Origin: Vibrio pacinii DSM 19139
GTDB lineage: Bacteria; Pseudomonadota; Gammaproteobacteria; Enterobacterales; Vibrionaceae
Length of the DNA: 64,000 bases
NCBI RefSeq assembly: GCF_000711795.1
Contig: NZ_JONH01000011.1
Span: 1-64,000 of the forward strand
Direction: 5' to 3'
The position numbers and the translations under genes are program-made. The notes below the pieces were generated by a model. It was not told the DNA's origin and made no database searches. It saw nothing but the letters and a program-made list of their open reading frames with translations. Shown piece after piece: positions 18,454 to 27,447 of the stretch (within the stretch, counting starts at the first letter, position 1; every line of letters begins with the position of its first letter).

Positions 18454-20241
18454 ATGCAAGTAAGCATCACAACAACAAAAACTATGCTCGCGACCGTTAT
18501 CAGTACCACCCTACTTTCAGGGTGTTACTGGGACGACCCAGAAAAAGCGGCGAAATACGTCAGTAACAAAATTGATCGTAAAGAGGTGATAAGCCACCTA
18601 GTCGAACTTGAAGCGCGCGCATCAAAAACCACTGATGGCAGTTCCGTTACTCGTGCCGCCGGTAGTGACGGTTACCAATATTCTGTCGATTACATCATCG
18701 AGACAATGCGTGATCACGGCTATATCGTCTCAACCCAAGAATTTGATTTCCGCGCATGGGAAGAGCTAGCGGGGACCAAACTCAACGTCAACGGTAGCGA
18801 TTTGATCAGTACTCGCGGTGCAGGTGAAGGGCAAGAGGCCGATTTTGCCGCGATGTCATACTCGGGCAATTCAAATGGTGTGCTTTCGGCACCGGCGGTA
18901 TTTATCACTCCAGATTTTCGTTTTGATGCCCCAGATTACGACAGTACTGACGGCTGTGAAGCGTCAGACTTCGCAGGTAAAGACGTTGCAGATAAGGTAG
19001 CCGTCATTCAACGCGGAGGCTGTAGCTTCAATACAAAAGTCGTTAACGCGCAAAATGCCGGTGCGAAAGGTGTCATTGTCTTTAACCAAGGCAACGCAGA
19101 AGGCAGAACCGCGGTTGTGAATGGCACATTAGGCAGCGACAGCCAAGCGACCATCCCTGCACTAGGCGCGCGTTTTGAACTTGGTCAACAATGGTATCAA
19201 CTGAGTCAAACAACGGATGTTCCTGTCACACTCAATATTAATGTTCAAGACGAAAACGTCATTACTCAAAACGTCATTGCCGAGACTAAAGGCGGCAACC
19301 CTGACCAAGTGGTTATGCTTGGCGCACACTTAGATTCAGTGCCAGAAGGACCAGGAATCAACGACAATGGTTCTGGAACCGCCGGTTTACTTGAATACGC
19401 GGTAACGCTCGCCGATCTTAATGCTCCTGTGAAAAACAAAGTCCGCTTTGCATGGTGGGCGGCAGAAGAAGCAGGCTTAGTCGGATCGGAATACTACACC
19501 AATGAGCTGTTTGGTGCGCTACGCAGTCAGGCAGAGCAAGAGATAGTGGACGAGCTTGGTCTAGAAGATCCGAGTCAACTGACTGAAGAGCAGCTCGATT
19601 TAGTTGAAGCGCGTTATTATCAGCTCAACAAAGTCCAGCTCTATCTTAACTTCGATATGATTGGCTCACCGAACTATATTTTCGGTGTTATGGATGGCGA
19701 CCTGTCTGACACCAAAGACAGCCCAGACAATGCTTATACCGGTGACTTTACGCCGCCTTATGGCACATCGGATATCGAGTCAACATTCAATCGTTTCTTT
19801 GCGAGAAAATCGGAAGCAACCGTCCCACAAGCGCTATCAAAACGCTCTGACTACGCTGGCTTTGCCGATTGGGGAATTGCCTTTGGTGGTCTGTTTACTG
19901 GTGCAGAAAAAACCAAGTCGGCACAAGAAGTCGAGCAATTTGGCGGCGAAATTGATGTCGCTTATGACAAGTGTTACCACCAAGCATGTGATGACTTGAA
20001 CAACATCAGTCAAAACGCCTTGTTCGTCAACACTCAGTCGCTTGCTTACGTCACCACCTACTACGCGTTTAGTGAACCCGTATTTCCACAACCGCAACCA
20101 ACAGCTCAAACTGCACTGCGCAGCTTGAGTGTTGCAGACGCACCGACCACGAAACAACGTATTGGTGAGAAATTGAAAGCAGCGGATAGCGTCTCTGACC
20201 ACGATCACTTCCACGGTGACTTTGATCAAGACCGTCAATAG
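18454..20241 (+). CDS. M28 zinc aminopeptidase lipoprotein with PA domain
   Basis: A 595-aa secreted peptidase. The lipobox LLSGC ends at Cys24. A PA insert lies at about residues 145-265 (VAVIQRGGCSFNTKVVNAQNAGAKGVIVFN). The M28 catalytic core follows, with zinc ligands and catalytic residues visible as H292 and D304 (GAHLDSV, NDNGSGTAG), E338-E339 (AEEAGL), D401 (NFDMIG) and H509 (KCYHQACD). It resembles Vibrio and Streptomyces leucine-type aminopeptidases. The tail is rich in His and Asp (SDHDHFHGDFDQDRQ). It is a single gene with an AAGGAG ribosome site and its own terminator; the role is probably extracellular peptide use. Confidence 0.88.
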   Translation: MQVSITTTKTMLATVISTTLLSGCYWDDPEKAAKYVSNKIDRKEVISHLVELEARASKTTDGSSVTRAAGSDGYQYSVDYIIETMRDHGYIVSTQEFDFRAWEELAGTKLNVNGSDLISTRGAGEGQEADFAAMSYSGNSNGVLSAPAVFITPDFRFDAPDYDSTDGCEASDFAGKDVADKVAVIQRGGCSFNTKVVNAQNAGAKGVIVFNQGNAEGRTAVVNGTLGSDSQATIPALGARFELGQQWYQLSQTTDVPVTLNINVQDENVITQNVIAETKGGNPDQVVMLGAHLDSVPEGPGINDNGSGTAGLLEYAVTLADLNAPVKNKVRFAWWAAEEAGLVGSEYYTNELFGALRSQAEQEIVDELGLEDPSQLTEEQLDLVEARYYQLNKVQLYLNFDMIGSPNYIFGVMDGDLSDTKDSPDNAYTGDFTPPYGTSDIESTFNRFFARKSEATVPQALSKRSDYAGFADWGIAFGGLFTGAEKTKSAQEVEQFGGEIDVAYDKCYHQACDDLNNISQNALFVNTQSLAYVTTYYAFSEPVFPQPQPTAQTALRSLSVADAPTTKQRIGEKLKAADSVSDHDHFHGDFDQDRQ

Positions 20242-20267
20242 CCCCATCCTGTTTAACCCATAACATC

Positions 20268-20290
20268 AAGCCGCACCTAGTGCGGCTTTT
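20268..20290 (+). terminator. Terminator after the M28 peptidase gene
   Basis: AAGCCGCAC, a CTAG loop and a matching GTGCGGCTT arm are followed by TTTTTG, 27 nt after the stop. Confidence 0.85.
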
Positions 20291-20409
20291 TGTTTATTTG
20301 ACGCGGAAGAAGTTGCGTGAACTTTATGAACAAAACTCACTTTATGCTCAATATTGTTTTTATCACCGCATTACAGACAGATATTTAACATGCCATTAAC
20401 CTTAGATAC

Positions 20410-20442
20410 ATCTATCAATAAGCATCCTCCTTATTGGTAGAT
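20410..20442 (+). promoter_or_regulatory. Long hairpin or operator in the tctC leader
   Basis: Two 13-nt arms, ATCTATCAATAAG (20410-20422) and CTTATTGGTAGAT (20430-20442), are complementary at 12 of 13 positions with the last a G-T pair, around a 7-nt loop. It lies 61 nt before the tctC start and has no T tract, so it is either a leader structure or a dyad operator. Confidence 0.5.
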
Positions 20443-20503
20443 CATTCATAATGATAAGCCTGCTCACAAAGAAGAATAGGCACCGACATAAGGAACGTGA
20501 ATC

Positions 20504-21475
20504 ATGTTTAAGGCATTTAAACCAACACTGGCCGCTTCGATCATCGCTGCGTCTTTTTCATTCAACGCTTTTGCAGCTGATGTAGAAAAAATCCACTTTC
20601 TGATCCCTGGTGGCGCTGGTGGCGGTTGGGATATGACCGCTCGTGGCACCGGAGACGTACTGATTAAATCTGATATCGTTGAAACCGTCTCATTCCAAAA
20701 CCTTTCTGGCGGCGGTGGCGGTAAAGCGATTGCTCATTTGATTGAAACGGCACAGCGCCAAGAAGACACGCTAATGGTTAACTCCACGCCGATTGTGGTT
20801 CGCTCACTTAGCGGTATTTTCCCTCAGTCTTTCCGTGATCTTACCCCAGTTGCCGCCACGATCGCCGATTATGGCGCAATCGTTGCCTCTGTTGATTCAC
20901 CGTACAATAGTTGGGAAGACGTCGTAAAAGAGTTTGAAGCCAACCCGCGTAAAGTAAAAATTGCTGGTGGATCGGCGCGCGGTAGTATGGATCACCTTGT
21001 TGTTGCAGCGGCATTTAAAGGCGAAGGCTTTGATGCCAAGAAAGTTCGTTACATTGCCTACGATGCTGGTGGCAAAGCGATGGCGGCGCTGCTTTCAGGT
21101 GAGACTCAACTGCTTTCAACTGGCCTAGGTGAAGTCCTTGAGATGTCGAAATCGGGTCAAGTCAAAATTCTTGCTGTCACGGCGCCTAAACGTCTAGACG
21201 CAGCACCAGATATCCCAACGCTGACCGAATACGGTAATGAGACGGTCTTTGCTAACTGGCGTGGTTTCTTTGCAGCACCTGGGGCGAGCCAAGAAAAAAT
21301 CAATGAATGGAACGCCGCTCTGACTAAAATGTATCAAACAGAACAGTGGCAAGTTGTACGTGACCGTAATGGTTGGATTGACAACTACAAAGCCGATAAA
21401 GACTTTTACGCGTTCCTTGAAAATCAAGAAAAACAAATGGGCGACCTAATGCGCGAGCTGGGCTTCCTTAAGTAA
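20504..21475 (+). CDS. tctC: Tripartite tricarboxylate transporter substrate-binding protein TctC
   Basis: A 323-aa periplasmic binding protein of the Bug/TctC family. The signal peptide ends near FNAFAAD. The family ligand-contact motifs are present: FLIPGGAGGGWDMTARG at the N-terminus and AGGSARGSMDHL in the middle. It delivers a carboxylate such as citrate to the TctAB membrane complex; the actual ligand cannot be read from sequence. It is the first gene of tctCBA and is separated from tctB by 205 nt that contain a hairpin, which may allow excess production of the binding protein. Confidence 0.9.
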   Translation: MFKAFKPTLAASIIAASFSFNAFAADVEKIHFLIPGGAGGGWDMTARGTGDVLIKSDIVETVSFQNLSGGGGGKAIAHLIETAQRQEDTLMVNSTPIVVRSLSGIFPQSFRDLTPVAATIADYGAIVASVDSPYNSWEDVVKEFEANPRKVKIAGGSARGSMDHLVVAAAFKGEGFDAKKVRYIAYDAGGKAMAALLSGETQLLSTGLGEVLEMSKSGQVKILAVTAPKRLDAAPDIPTLTEYGNETVFANWRGFFAAPGASQEKINEWNAALTKMYQTEQWQVVRDRNGWIDNYKADKDFYAFLENQEKQMGDLMRELGFLK

Positions 21476-21486
21476 ATAACAATATT

Positions 21487-21507
21487 GAGGGCGTAACCCA
21501 CGCCCTC
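21487..21507 (+). promoter_or_regulatory. Intercistronic hairpin between tctC and tctB
   Basis: GAGGGCGT and ACGCCCTC pair perfectly around AACCC, 12 nt after the tctC stop, with no T run. It probably stabilises or processes the tctC part of the message. The rest of the gap up to tctB also holds the palindrome GTACTCGAGTAC near 21523-21534 but no gene. Confidence 0.55.
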
Positions 21508-21680
21508 TTACCTATTCTGCCGTACTCGAGTACTCGCAATACAATCTCCTCTGTTTAGTAATGAACAGTTAAGCCTCGTTGACTAGCAGCAATGGGCTTA
21601 TTGGTTGGTGAAATATGCTCATTAACCCTCGTGTACGGCTTTTTTATTTGTTACCACCTGTCATGTAAATGGAGTTGGAT

Positions 21681-22199
21681 ATGTCGGATTTGCCAACCAA
21701 TTCATTCAATAAAGACAATTTCTTGCGAAGAGAAAACCTATTATGCCGTGATCGTGTCGGTGCGATGATCTTTCTCATCGTCTGCCTATGTTACGGTTAT
21801 CAAACTGCTCAAATTGCCCTTTTTCCTGGTGATGAGTATGAACCTTTCACAGCACGTACTCTGCCGACCATACTCACCTATATTGGTATCGCACTGGCTT
21901 TAATGCTTCTCGTAACAGGGCAACCTGATGAGAAAAGTGGCGCCGTAGTTGAGTTCAACTGGAAGTTATTAATTGGCTTTTTGGTCTTGATGGCACTTTA
22001 CGGGGTTGGGCTGACTTACCTTGGATTTGTCCTCGCAACGGGGTTGTTTTTACTCGCGGGTTTTTACTTACTCGGTGAAAGACGGAAAAAAGTGCTGTTT
22101 GGCGCTTCATTCCCCTTCGTTATCGCGTTCTATTTACTCCTCACCCAAGGTCTAGAAATCTATTTAGAGCCTGGTGTTATTTTCACCCTCTGGTCTTAA
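21681..22199 (+). CDS. tctB: Tripartite tricarboxylate transporter small membrane subunit TctB
   Basis: A 172-aa membrane protein with four to five hydrophobic segments (for example VGAMIFLIVCLCYGYQ and LTYLGFVLATGLFLLAGFYLL), the usual size and layout of TctB. An upstream in-frame ATG at 21669 exists, but GGAG at 21671 favours the start at 21681. It lies 20 nt ahead of tctA, and the two together form the membrane channel. Confidence 0.88.
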   Translation: MSDLPTNSFNKDNFLRRENLLCRDRVGAMIFLIVCLCYGYQTAQIALFPGDEYEPFTARTLPTILTYIGIALALMLLVTGQPDEKSGAVVEFNWKLLIGFLVLMALYGVGLTYLGFVLATGLFLLAGFYLLGERRKKVLFGASFPFVIAFYLLLTQGLEIYLEPGVIFTLWS

Positions 22200-22219
22200 T
22201 ATTTTAAGGAAATGACATT

Positions 22220-23746
22220 ATGTTAGATGGAATCTTACAAGGCCTTTCAACGGCGATAATGCCGATGAACATCATGATGGTGATCGTGGGCTGTTTCGTT
22301 GGTACCTTTATCGGCATGCTGCCAGGGTTAGGGCCAATTTCAGCCATCGCGCTGATGATCCCAATCACTTACGGCCTCGACCCATCATCGGGTTTAATTC
22401 TTATGGCTGGCGTTTATTATGGTGCCGTTTTTGGCGGTTCAACCTCCTCAATTCTGATTAACGCACCCGGTTGTTCATCGACGGTAGTTACGGCCTTTGA
22501 TGGCTATCCAATGGCGCAAAAAGGCCAAGCGGGTAAAGCATTGGCTCTAGCGGCCTACTCTTCATTCACTGGCGGAACATTGTCAGCCATCATGCTATTG
22601 GTTGCGGCCCCAGCGTTAGCTAACGTCTCGCTCAGTTTTCAATCATCAGACTACTTCGCATTAATGTTACTGGGTTTATCTGCAGTAGCGGCCTTTGCGG
22701 GCAAAGGACAAGTGATAAAAGCTTGGATGATGACCATATTAGGTTTGATGTTATCCACGGTCGGTATCGATAAAGGTGTTGGGGTTGAGCGCTTTACTTT
22801 TGGTATGACTGACTTAATGGATGGATTTAGTTTCCTACTACTCGCAATGGCAACCTTCGCCTTGGGTGAAACCTTGATGGGCATCTTGAAGCCAGAACAA
22901 GACACTCGCACCGATGAACAGAACAAAATGAGCCATATCGGCAGCATGAAGGTGACCAAAGAAGAGTTTAAAGAAGCGGCACCCGTGTCAATTCGCTCGT
23001 CCATTCTTGGCTTTTTCACCGGTGTTTTACCCGGTGCAGGCGCGACTATTGCGGCATTTTTAAGCTACGGCATGGAGCGTAACTTAGCGCCAAAAGAGAA
23101 AAGAGAAGAATTTGGTAAAGGCAGTATTCGTGGTCTGGTCGCCCCTGAGTCGGCGAACAACGCTGCATCAAGTGGCTCCTTTGTACCTTTATTAACGTTG
23201 GGTATTCCTGGTTCAGGCACCACCGCGATCATGCTTGGTGCGCTAATCTCTTATGGCATTCAGCCTGGACCACGCTTGTTCGTTGAACACCCAGATGTAT
23301 TCTGGTCGGTTATCATTTCAATGTACTTTGGTAATATCGTGCTGGTTATTCTTAACCTGCCACTCATTCCGTACATCTCTAAATTGCTTGCGGTTCCGAG
23401 AACCGTTCTATTACCGATGATTTTATTCTTTTCTATTACCGGGGTTTACTTAGTCTCCTTCAACACCATGGATGTCTTTATCATGTTGCTGATTGCGATG
23501 GCGGCCATCGCGCTAAGGTTAGCCAATTTCCCACTGGCACCATTGCTTCTCGGGTTCATACTCGGCGGCTTGATGGAAGAAAACTTGCGCCGAGCGTTAA
23601 TGCTCAGTGATGGCGAGCTAAGTTTCTTGTGGGAGCGACCAATTACAATGAGCTTCACCATTCTGGCGGTTCTCGTTCTGTGTAGTCCATTGCTGGTCAG
23701 ATTGTTTGAAAAACTCAGACCGTCGGCAAAAAAAGTGACGCAATAA
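22220..23746 (+). CDS. tctA: Tripartite tricarboxylate transporter large permease TctA
   Basis: A 508-aa membrane protein with about 11-12 hydrophobic segments. Family signatures are the N-terminal GTFIGMLPGLGPISAIALMIP and the repeated GVLPGAGATIAAFLSYGMER in the second half, the inverted-repeat substrate loops of TctA. The conserved stretch PESANNAASSGSFVPLLTLG is present. It is the last gene of tctCBA and is followed by a terminator. No TctDE two-component system is nearby. Confidence 0.93.
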   Translation: MLDGILQGLSTAIMPMNIMMVIVGCFVGTFIGMLPGLGPISAIALMIPITYGLDPSSGLILMAGVYYGAVFGGSTSSILINAPGCSSTVVTAFDGYPMAQKGQAGKALALAAYSSFTGGTLSAIMLLVAAPALANVSLSFQSSDYFALMLLGLSAVAAFAGKGQVIKAWMMTILGLMLSTVGIDKGVGVERFTFGMTDLMDGFSFLLLAMATFALGETLMGILKPEQDTRTDEQNKMSHIGSMKVTKEEFKEAAPVSIRSSILGFFTGVLPGAGATIAAFLSYGMERNLAPKEKREEFGKGSIRGLVAPESANNAASSGSFVPLLTLGIPGSGTTAIMLGALISYGIQPGPRLFVEHPDVFWSVIISMYFGNIVLVILNLPLIPYISKLLAVPRTVLLPMILFFSITGVYLVSFNTMDVFIMLLIAMAAIALRLANFPLAPLLLGFILGGLMEENLRRALMLSDGELSFLWERPITMSFTILAVLVLCSPLLVRLFEKLRPSAKKVTQ

Positions 23747-23763
23747 CGATACGATCAATTAAC

Positions 23764-23790
23764 AAGGGGAACATTATGTTCCCCTTTTTT
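23764..23790 (+). terminator. Terminator of tctCBA
   Basis: AAGGGGAACA and TGTTCCCCTT pair around a short loop and are followed by a T run, 17 nt after the tctA stop. Confidence 0.9.
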
Positions 23791-23834
23791 AATGGCTGCT
23801 CTATAGTTAGGCAGGTAAATTGCCTGAGTCTCAT

Positions 23835-23852
23835 TTAGAGTATATACTCTAA
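23835..23852. promoter_or_regulatory. 18-bp perfect palindrome before the efflux operon
   Basis: TTAGAGTATATACTCTAA is a perfect 18-bp palindrome ending 30 bp before the first ATG of the TolC-HlyD-ABC2 operon. A further half-like CTAGAG lies at 23871-23876. The form fits a homodimeric repressor of the MarR or TetR type; no such regulator gene is in the window beside it. Confidence 0.65.
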
Positions 23853-23882
23853 TTTCAAAGATAACCCAACTAGAGTGCCACT

Positions 23883-25283
23883 ATGTTACCGCGCCCTATC
23901 GCTGCAATGATCGCATGTTTGAGTTTATATTCTCCCGTGTCGCTTTCAGCCGCCATTAGTTTTGAACAAGCTTGGCAGCTATTAAAGCAAGAAAATAATT
24001 CATTGGCTGCGCAACGTTCCAACGTTGAACGCTATCAACACCTAGAAAGTGCGACAGATAACCTTAACCTCCCTTCTATCACTTTAGGTGCCAATTACAC
24101 ACGACTCGACAGCGATGTCACTTTATCGGGGCAGCAAATTTTTAATAGTACTGGTCAGCCTCTACCTAACCTCGGCCCGACATTTAATCAGTTGTTTGCC
24201 AACTTAGGTAATATCACCTCGACAATCACTGAGCGAGATATTTTCAGTTCATCGTTGCGTGCGATTTGGCCGATTTTTACTGGCGGAAGAATTAACGCGG
24301 CTCAATCTGCGGCTGAAGGGAAAAAACAGCAAGCACAAAGCGAACTAGCAATGGAAACGCAAGCGCGTTTCGAAGATTTAAGTAAATACTATTTTTCCGT
24401 GCTGCTGGCACAAGACGTGGTCGAAACCCGCCGTTTAGTCGAACAGGGGTTAACTCGCCACCGTGACAATGCGTTAAAGCTAGAGCAACAAGGGCAAATT
24501 GCTCGCGTTGAGCGCCTACAAGCACAATCTGCACTCGATAATGCGATCATTGAACGTAAAAAAGCAGATAAAAGCCTCGAAATCGCACAATCTGCTCTCA
24601 CACAGATCTTAAATCAGTCTGCAGCAGTAACACCTTCAGATTCGCTGTTCATTAACCAAAACCTACCAGCCCAACAGTTGTTTATCGAACGTACGCTGTC
24701 GACTTATCCTGGCCTTGCACTATTAGATGCCAAAGAGAAACAAGCCGACAGTTTAATCAAAGCTGAGCGGGGTAAATACTATCCTGAAGTTTACTTATAT
24801 GGTGATTACAGTTTGTATGAAGATGACTCAATCGCCAGTCAGCTCAAACCCGATTGGTTAGTCGGGGTAGGAGTAAATATTCCGCTCATTGAAAGTTCAG
24901 GGCGTAGCGAAAAAGTGAAAGCCGCACATAGCGCTGTGTCGCAAGTTCAATACCTTAAAGCACAGGCCAAGCAAGATCTGTCAGTATTGGTACAAAAGAC
25001 CTACCTCGAAGCGCAACAGGCACAAGAAGAAGTGATCGGCCTGCAATCCAGTATCGATCTGGCACAGGAAAACCTAAATCTGCGTCAAAAGGCGTTCTCT
25101 CAAGGATTATCCACATCAACCGACGTAGTTGATGCCCAACTTTATATCGCAAAGGTGAAGACTCAAAAAGCCGCCGCTAGCTTCAACTACCTCATTTCGC
25201 TAGCAAAATTACTGGCACTCTCAAGCGAAATGGATGCATTTAGTCAGTACCAACACAACGCTATTAATACCTCAGGTTTATAA
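23883..25283 (+). CDS. TolC-family outer-membrane efflux protein
   Basis: A 466-aa exported protein with a signal peptide (cleavage near SPVSLSAA). It has the two helical TolC repeats: SFEQAWQLLKQENNSL at the first start, IFTGGRINAAQSAAEGKKQQAQSELAMETQ mid-first repeat, and LIESSGRSEKVKAAHSAVSQVQYLKAQ in the second. It heads a four-gene unit; the HlyD gene starts 9 nt later. It differs from the tolC-like gene at 1708 in sequence and context and belongs to a separate drug or lipid export system. Confidence 0.88.
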   Translation: MLPRPIAAMIACLSLYSPVSLSAAISFEQAWQLLKQENNSLAAQRSNVERYQHLESATDNLNLPSITLGANYTRLDSDVTLSGQQIFNSTGQPLPNLGPTFNQLFANLGNITSTITERDIFSSSLRAIWPIFTGGRINAAQSAAEGKKQQAQSELAMETQARFEDLSKYYFSVLLAQDVVETRRLVEQGLTRHRDNALKLEQQGQIARVERLQAQSALDNAIIERKKADKSLEIAQSALTQILNQSAAVTPSDSLFINQNLPAQQLFIERTLSTYPGLALLDAKEKQADSLIKAERGKYYPEVYLYGDYSLYEDDSIASQLKPDWLVGVGVNIPLIESSGRSEKVKAAHSAVSQVQYLKAQAKQDLSVLVQKTYLEAQQAQEEVIGLQSSIDLAQENLNLRQKAFSQGLSTSTDVVDAQLYIAKVKTQKAAASFNYLISLAKLLALSSEMDAFSQYQHNAINTSGL

Positions 25284-25292
25284 GGTTTACCG

Positions 25293-26270
25293 ATGAAAAA
25301 CGCCAAATCACTAGTTCTTTCAGCTGTCGCATTAAGTGTTGCATCTTGGGTGGGTTATAGCTTTTACCAAGCCTATCAACCTCAACCTGTTCGCCTGCAA
25401 GGTCAAATTGAATCGCAACAGTACAGTATCTCTTCCAAAGTGCCAGGACGCATCGACCAAATTTTGGTGCGCAAAGGTCAAACTATTGAAAAAGGTGACC
25501 TCGTTTTCACCCTTCATAGCCCAGAAATTGAAGCAAAATTAGAACAAGCAAAAGCGGGCGAAAAAGCCGCAGATGCACTTGCGATGGAGGCCGAAAAAGG
25601 GGCGCGTAGTCAACAGATTCAGGCGGCCAAAGATCAATGGTTAAAAGCCAAAGCGGCGGCGTCACTGATGGAGAAAACCTACCTTCGTGTCAATAACCTT
25701 TATAATGAAGGCGTTGTCGCGGAGCAAAAACGTGATGAAGCTAAAACACAGTGGGATGCGGCTAAGTATACCGAAAGCGCGGCTTTTCAGATGTATCAAC
25801 TCGCCCGTGAAGGTGTGCGCAGCGAAACTAAGTTGGCTGCCGCAGAGAAAGCTCGAATGGCTGCAGGCGCTGTTGCAGAGGTGGAAGCTTACGCTCAAGA
25901 TACACGCATAGAAAGCTGGTTCGACGGTGAAGTGTCTCAAGTGCTGCTACAAAGTGGTGAACTTGCCCCACAAGGCTTCCCAGTTGTTACTGTGATCGAT
26001 ACCCAAGACGCCTGGGCGGTGTTTAATGTTCGTGAAGATTGGCTCAAACAGTTCGAGAAAGGCGCACTGATAAACGCCTATGTTCCTGCTTTAGATAAGA
26101 ATATTGAATTGGAAGTGGCGCATATTTCAGTCATGGGTGACTTTGCGACTTGGCGTTCAACCGACGCATCACAGGGCTTTGACTTACGCACCTTTGAAGT
26201 TGAAGCTAGACCAACGCAACCTGATCATAAATTGCGTATGGGCATGAGCTTAGTGGTCGAGTTGAATTAA
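25293..26270 (+). CDS. HlyD-family membrane fusion protein
   Basis: A 325-aa periplasmic adaptor with an N-terminal membrane anchor (residues 7-26). The lipoyl-like half motif is ISSKVPGRIDQILVRKGQTIEKGDLVFTLHSPE. A coiled-coil hairpin rich in Ala, Glu and Lys follows at about residues 85-185, then the return strand TRIESWFDGEVSQVLLQSGELAPQGFPVVTVID. It would bridge the TolC-like channel and the two ABC2 permeases encoded next to it. Confidence 0.88.
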   Translation: MKNAKSLVLSAVALSVASWVGYSFYQAYQPQPVRLQGQIESQQYSISSKVPGRIDQILVRKGQTIEKGDLVFTLHSPEIEAKLEQAKAGEKAADALAMEAEKGARSQQIQAAKDQWLKAKAAASLMEKTYLRVNNLYNEGVVAEQKRDEAKTQWDAAKYTESAAFQMYQLAREGVRSETKLAAAEKARMAAGAVAEVEAYAQDTRIESWFDGEVSQVLLQSGELAPQGFPVVTVIDTQDAWAVFNVREDWLKQFEKGALINAYVPALDKNIELEVAHISVMGDFATWRSTDASQGFDLRTFEVEARPTQPDHKLRMGMSLVVELN

Positions 26271-26283
26271 TACGGTTGTCATT

Positions 26284-27447
26284 ATGCACGCTAGATCCGT
26301 TTCACAAATTACCATTGTCCGGCGCGATAAATGGCTCCTCTCATCCCTCACCTGGATCCCAGTGGTGCTGGTTATCCTCGTTTGGGCTATTTTTTCTCAG
26401 GGCATCGTCCGCGATTTGCCTATTGGTGTGGTTGATCTTGACCGAGGCAAATTGTCTGGAGAATTGATTCGTTACTATGACGCAAGCTCGAGTATGGCAG
26501 TCAAACAACACTACCCCAGTGTTGCCAGTGCCAAACAAGCCCTGATTTCTGGCGATATTTATGCTTATGCGGTGGTCCCGTACCACTTCGAGCAAGACAC
26601 TTACAAACATCTCTCGCCACAAGTGAGTGTGTTTTATAACAGCCAAATGATCTTAATTGGTAAGATTCTAAGCTCCGCCTTTCTTCAAGCGCAAGGTACG
26701 CTTAACGCTCAACTAAGCACTGTCGAGAATTTGGCCAAGGGCGGGGCAACATTCGCGTCTGCTATGGGTAAAGCCGTACCGATTCGAACGCAGATAACCT
26801 CACTGTTTAACAAAAACTCAAATTATGCCCAGTTTTTAGTTTCAGCGATTGTTCCTGCACTGTGGCAAATTGTTATTGTAGTCAGCACCATTTTGATTCT
26901 CTCTGCCAATTTACGCGATCGGGGCTTAACACACTGGCTAGGCACTCACGCCACTCGCAACTTAATCATGACATTAGCGCCTTATAGCTGGGTGTTTGCA
27001 GTGCAAGGTTTTGCGTTTCTGTGCTGGTTCTATCTTGGTTTTGAATGGCCGATGAATGGCAGCTTTATCACACTAATTATTGCTCAATTTTTCACCATGA
27101 TTGCATGCATAGTTATGGGGTGCCTGTTTTTCTTCTTAACTTTAGACGCAGCTAGAGCGATGAGCTTTGCTGGCGCATTTACGGCGCCGAGCTTCGCTTT
27201 TATGGGCATCACCTTCCCGGTGACTGATATGAACACGCTCGCTCAGATATGGCGAGACCTTTTGCCAATCAGTCACTATATTGAGGTTCAAGTCGGTCAA
27301 GTGAGTTACGGTGAAGCGTGGACCCAATCGATGACGCACTTGATACCGATGCTTGGTTATTGCCTTCCTCTCGTTATGGTTATTGGCTTAATGAGCATAC
27401 ATCTCAACGCAATACATTCGAGTCATTCGACTAAGGGCACCCAATGA
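26284..27447 (+). CDS. ABC-2 type transporter permease (first)
   Basis: A 387-aa ABC-2 permease of the YhhJ/YbhS kind. There is an N-terminal membrane helix (SLTWIPVVLVILVWAIFSQG), a large extracytoplasmic domain starting LPIGVVDLDRGKLSGELIRYY, and five C-terminal membrane segments with the motif FTAPSFAFMGITFPVTDMN. It overlaps the next permease gene by four bases (ATGA). The cytoplasmic ATPase needed for an ABC exporter is not encoded in this operon. Confidence 0.87.
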   Translation: MHARSVSQITIVRRDKWLLSSLTWIPVVLVILVWAIFSQGIVRDLPIGVVDLDRGKLSGELIRYYDASSSMAVKQHYPSVASAKQALISGDIYAYAVVPYHFEQDTYKHLSPQVSVFYNSQMILIGKILSSAFLQAQGTLNAQLSTVENLAKGGATFASAMGKAVPIRTQITSLFNKNSNYAQFLVSAIVPALWQIVIVVSTILILSANLRDRGLTHWLGTHATRNLIMTLAPYSWVFAVQGFAFLCWFYLGFEWPMNGSFITLIIAQFFTMIACIVMGCLFFFLTLDAARAMSFAGAFTAPSFAFMGITFPVTDMNTLAQIWRDLLPISHYIEVQVGQVSYGEAWTQSMTHLIPMLGYCLPLVMVIGLMSIHLNAIHSSHSTKGTQ

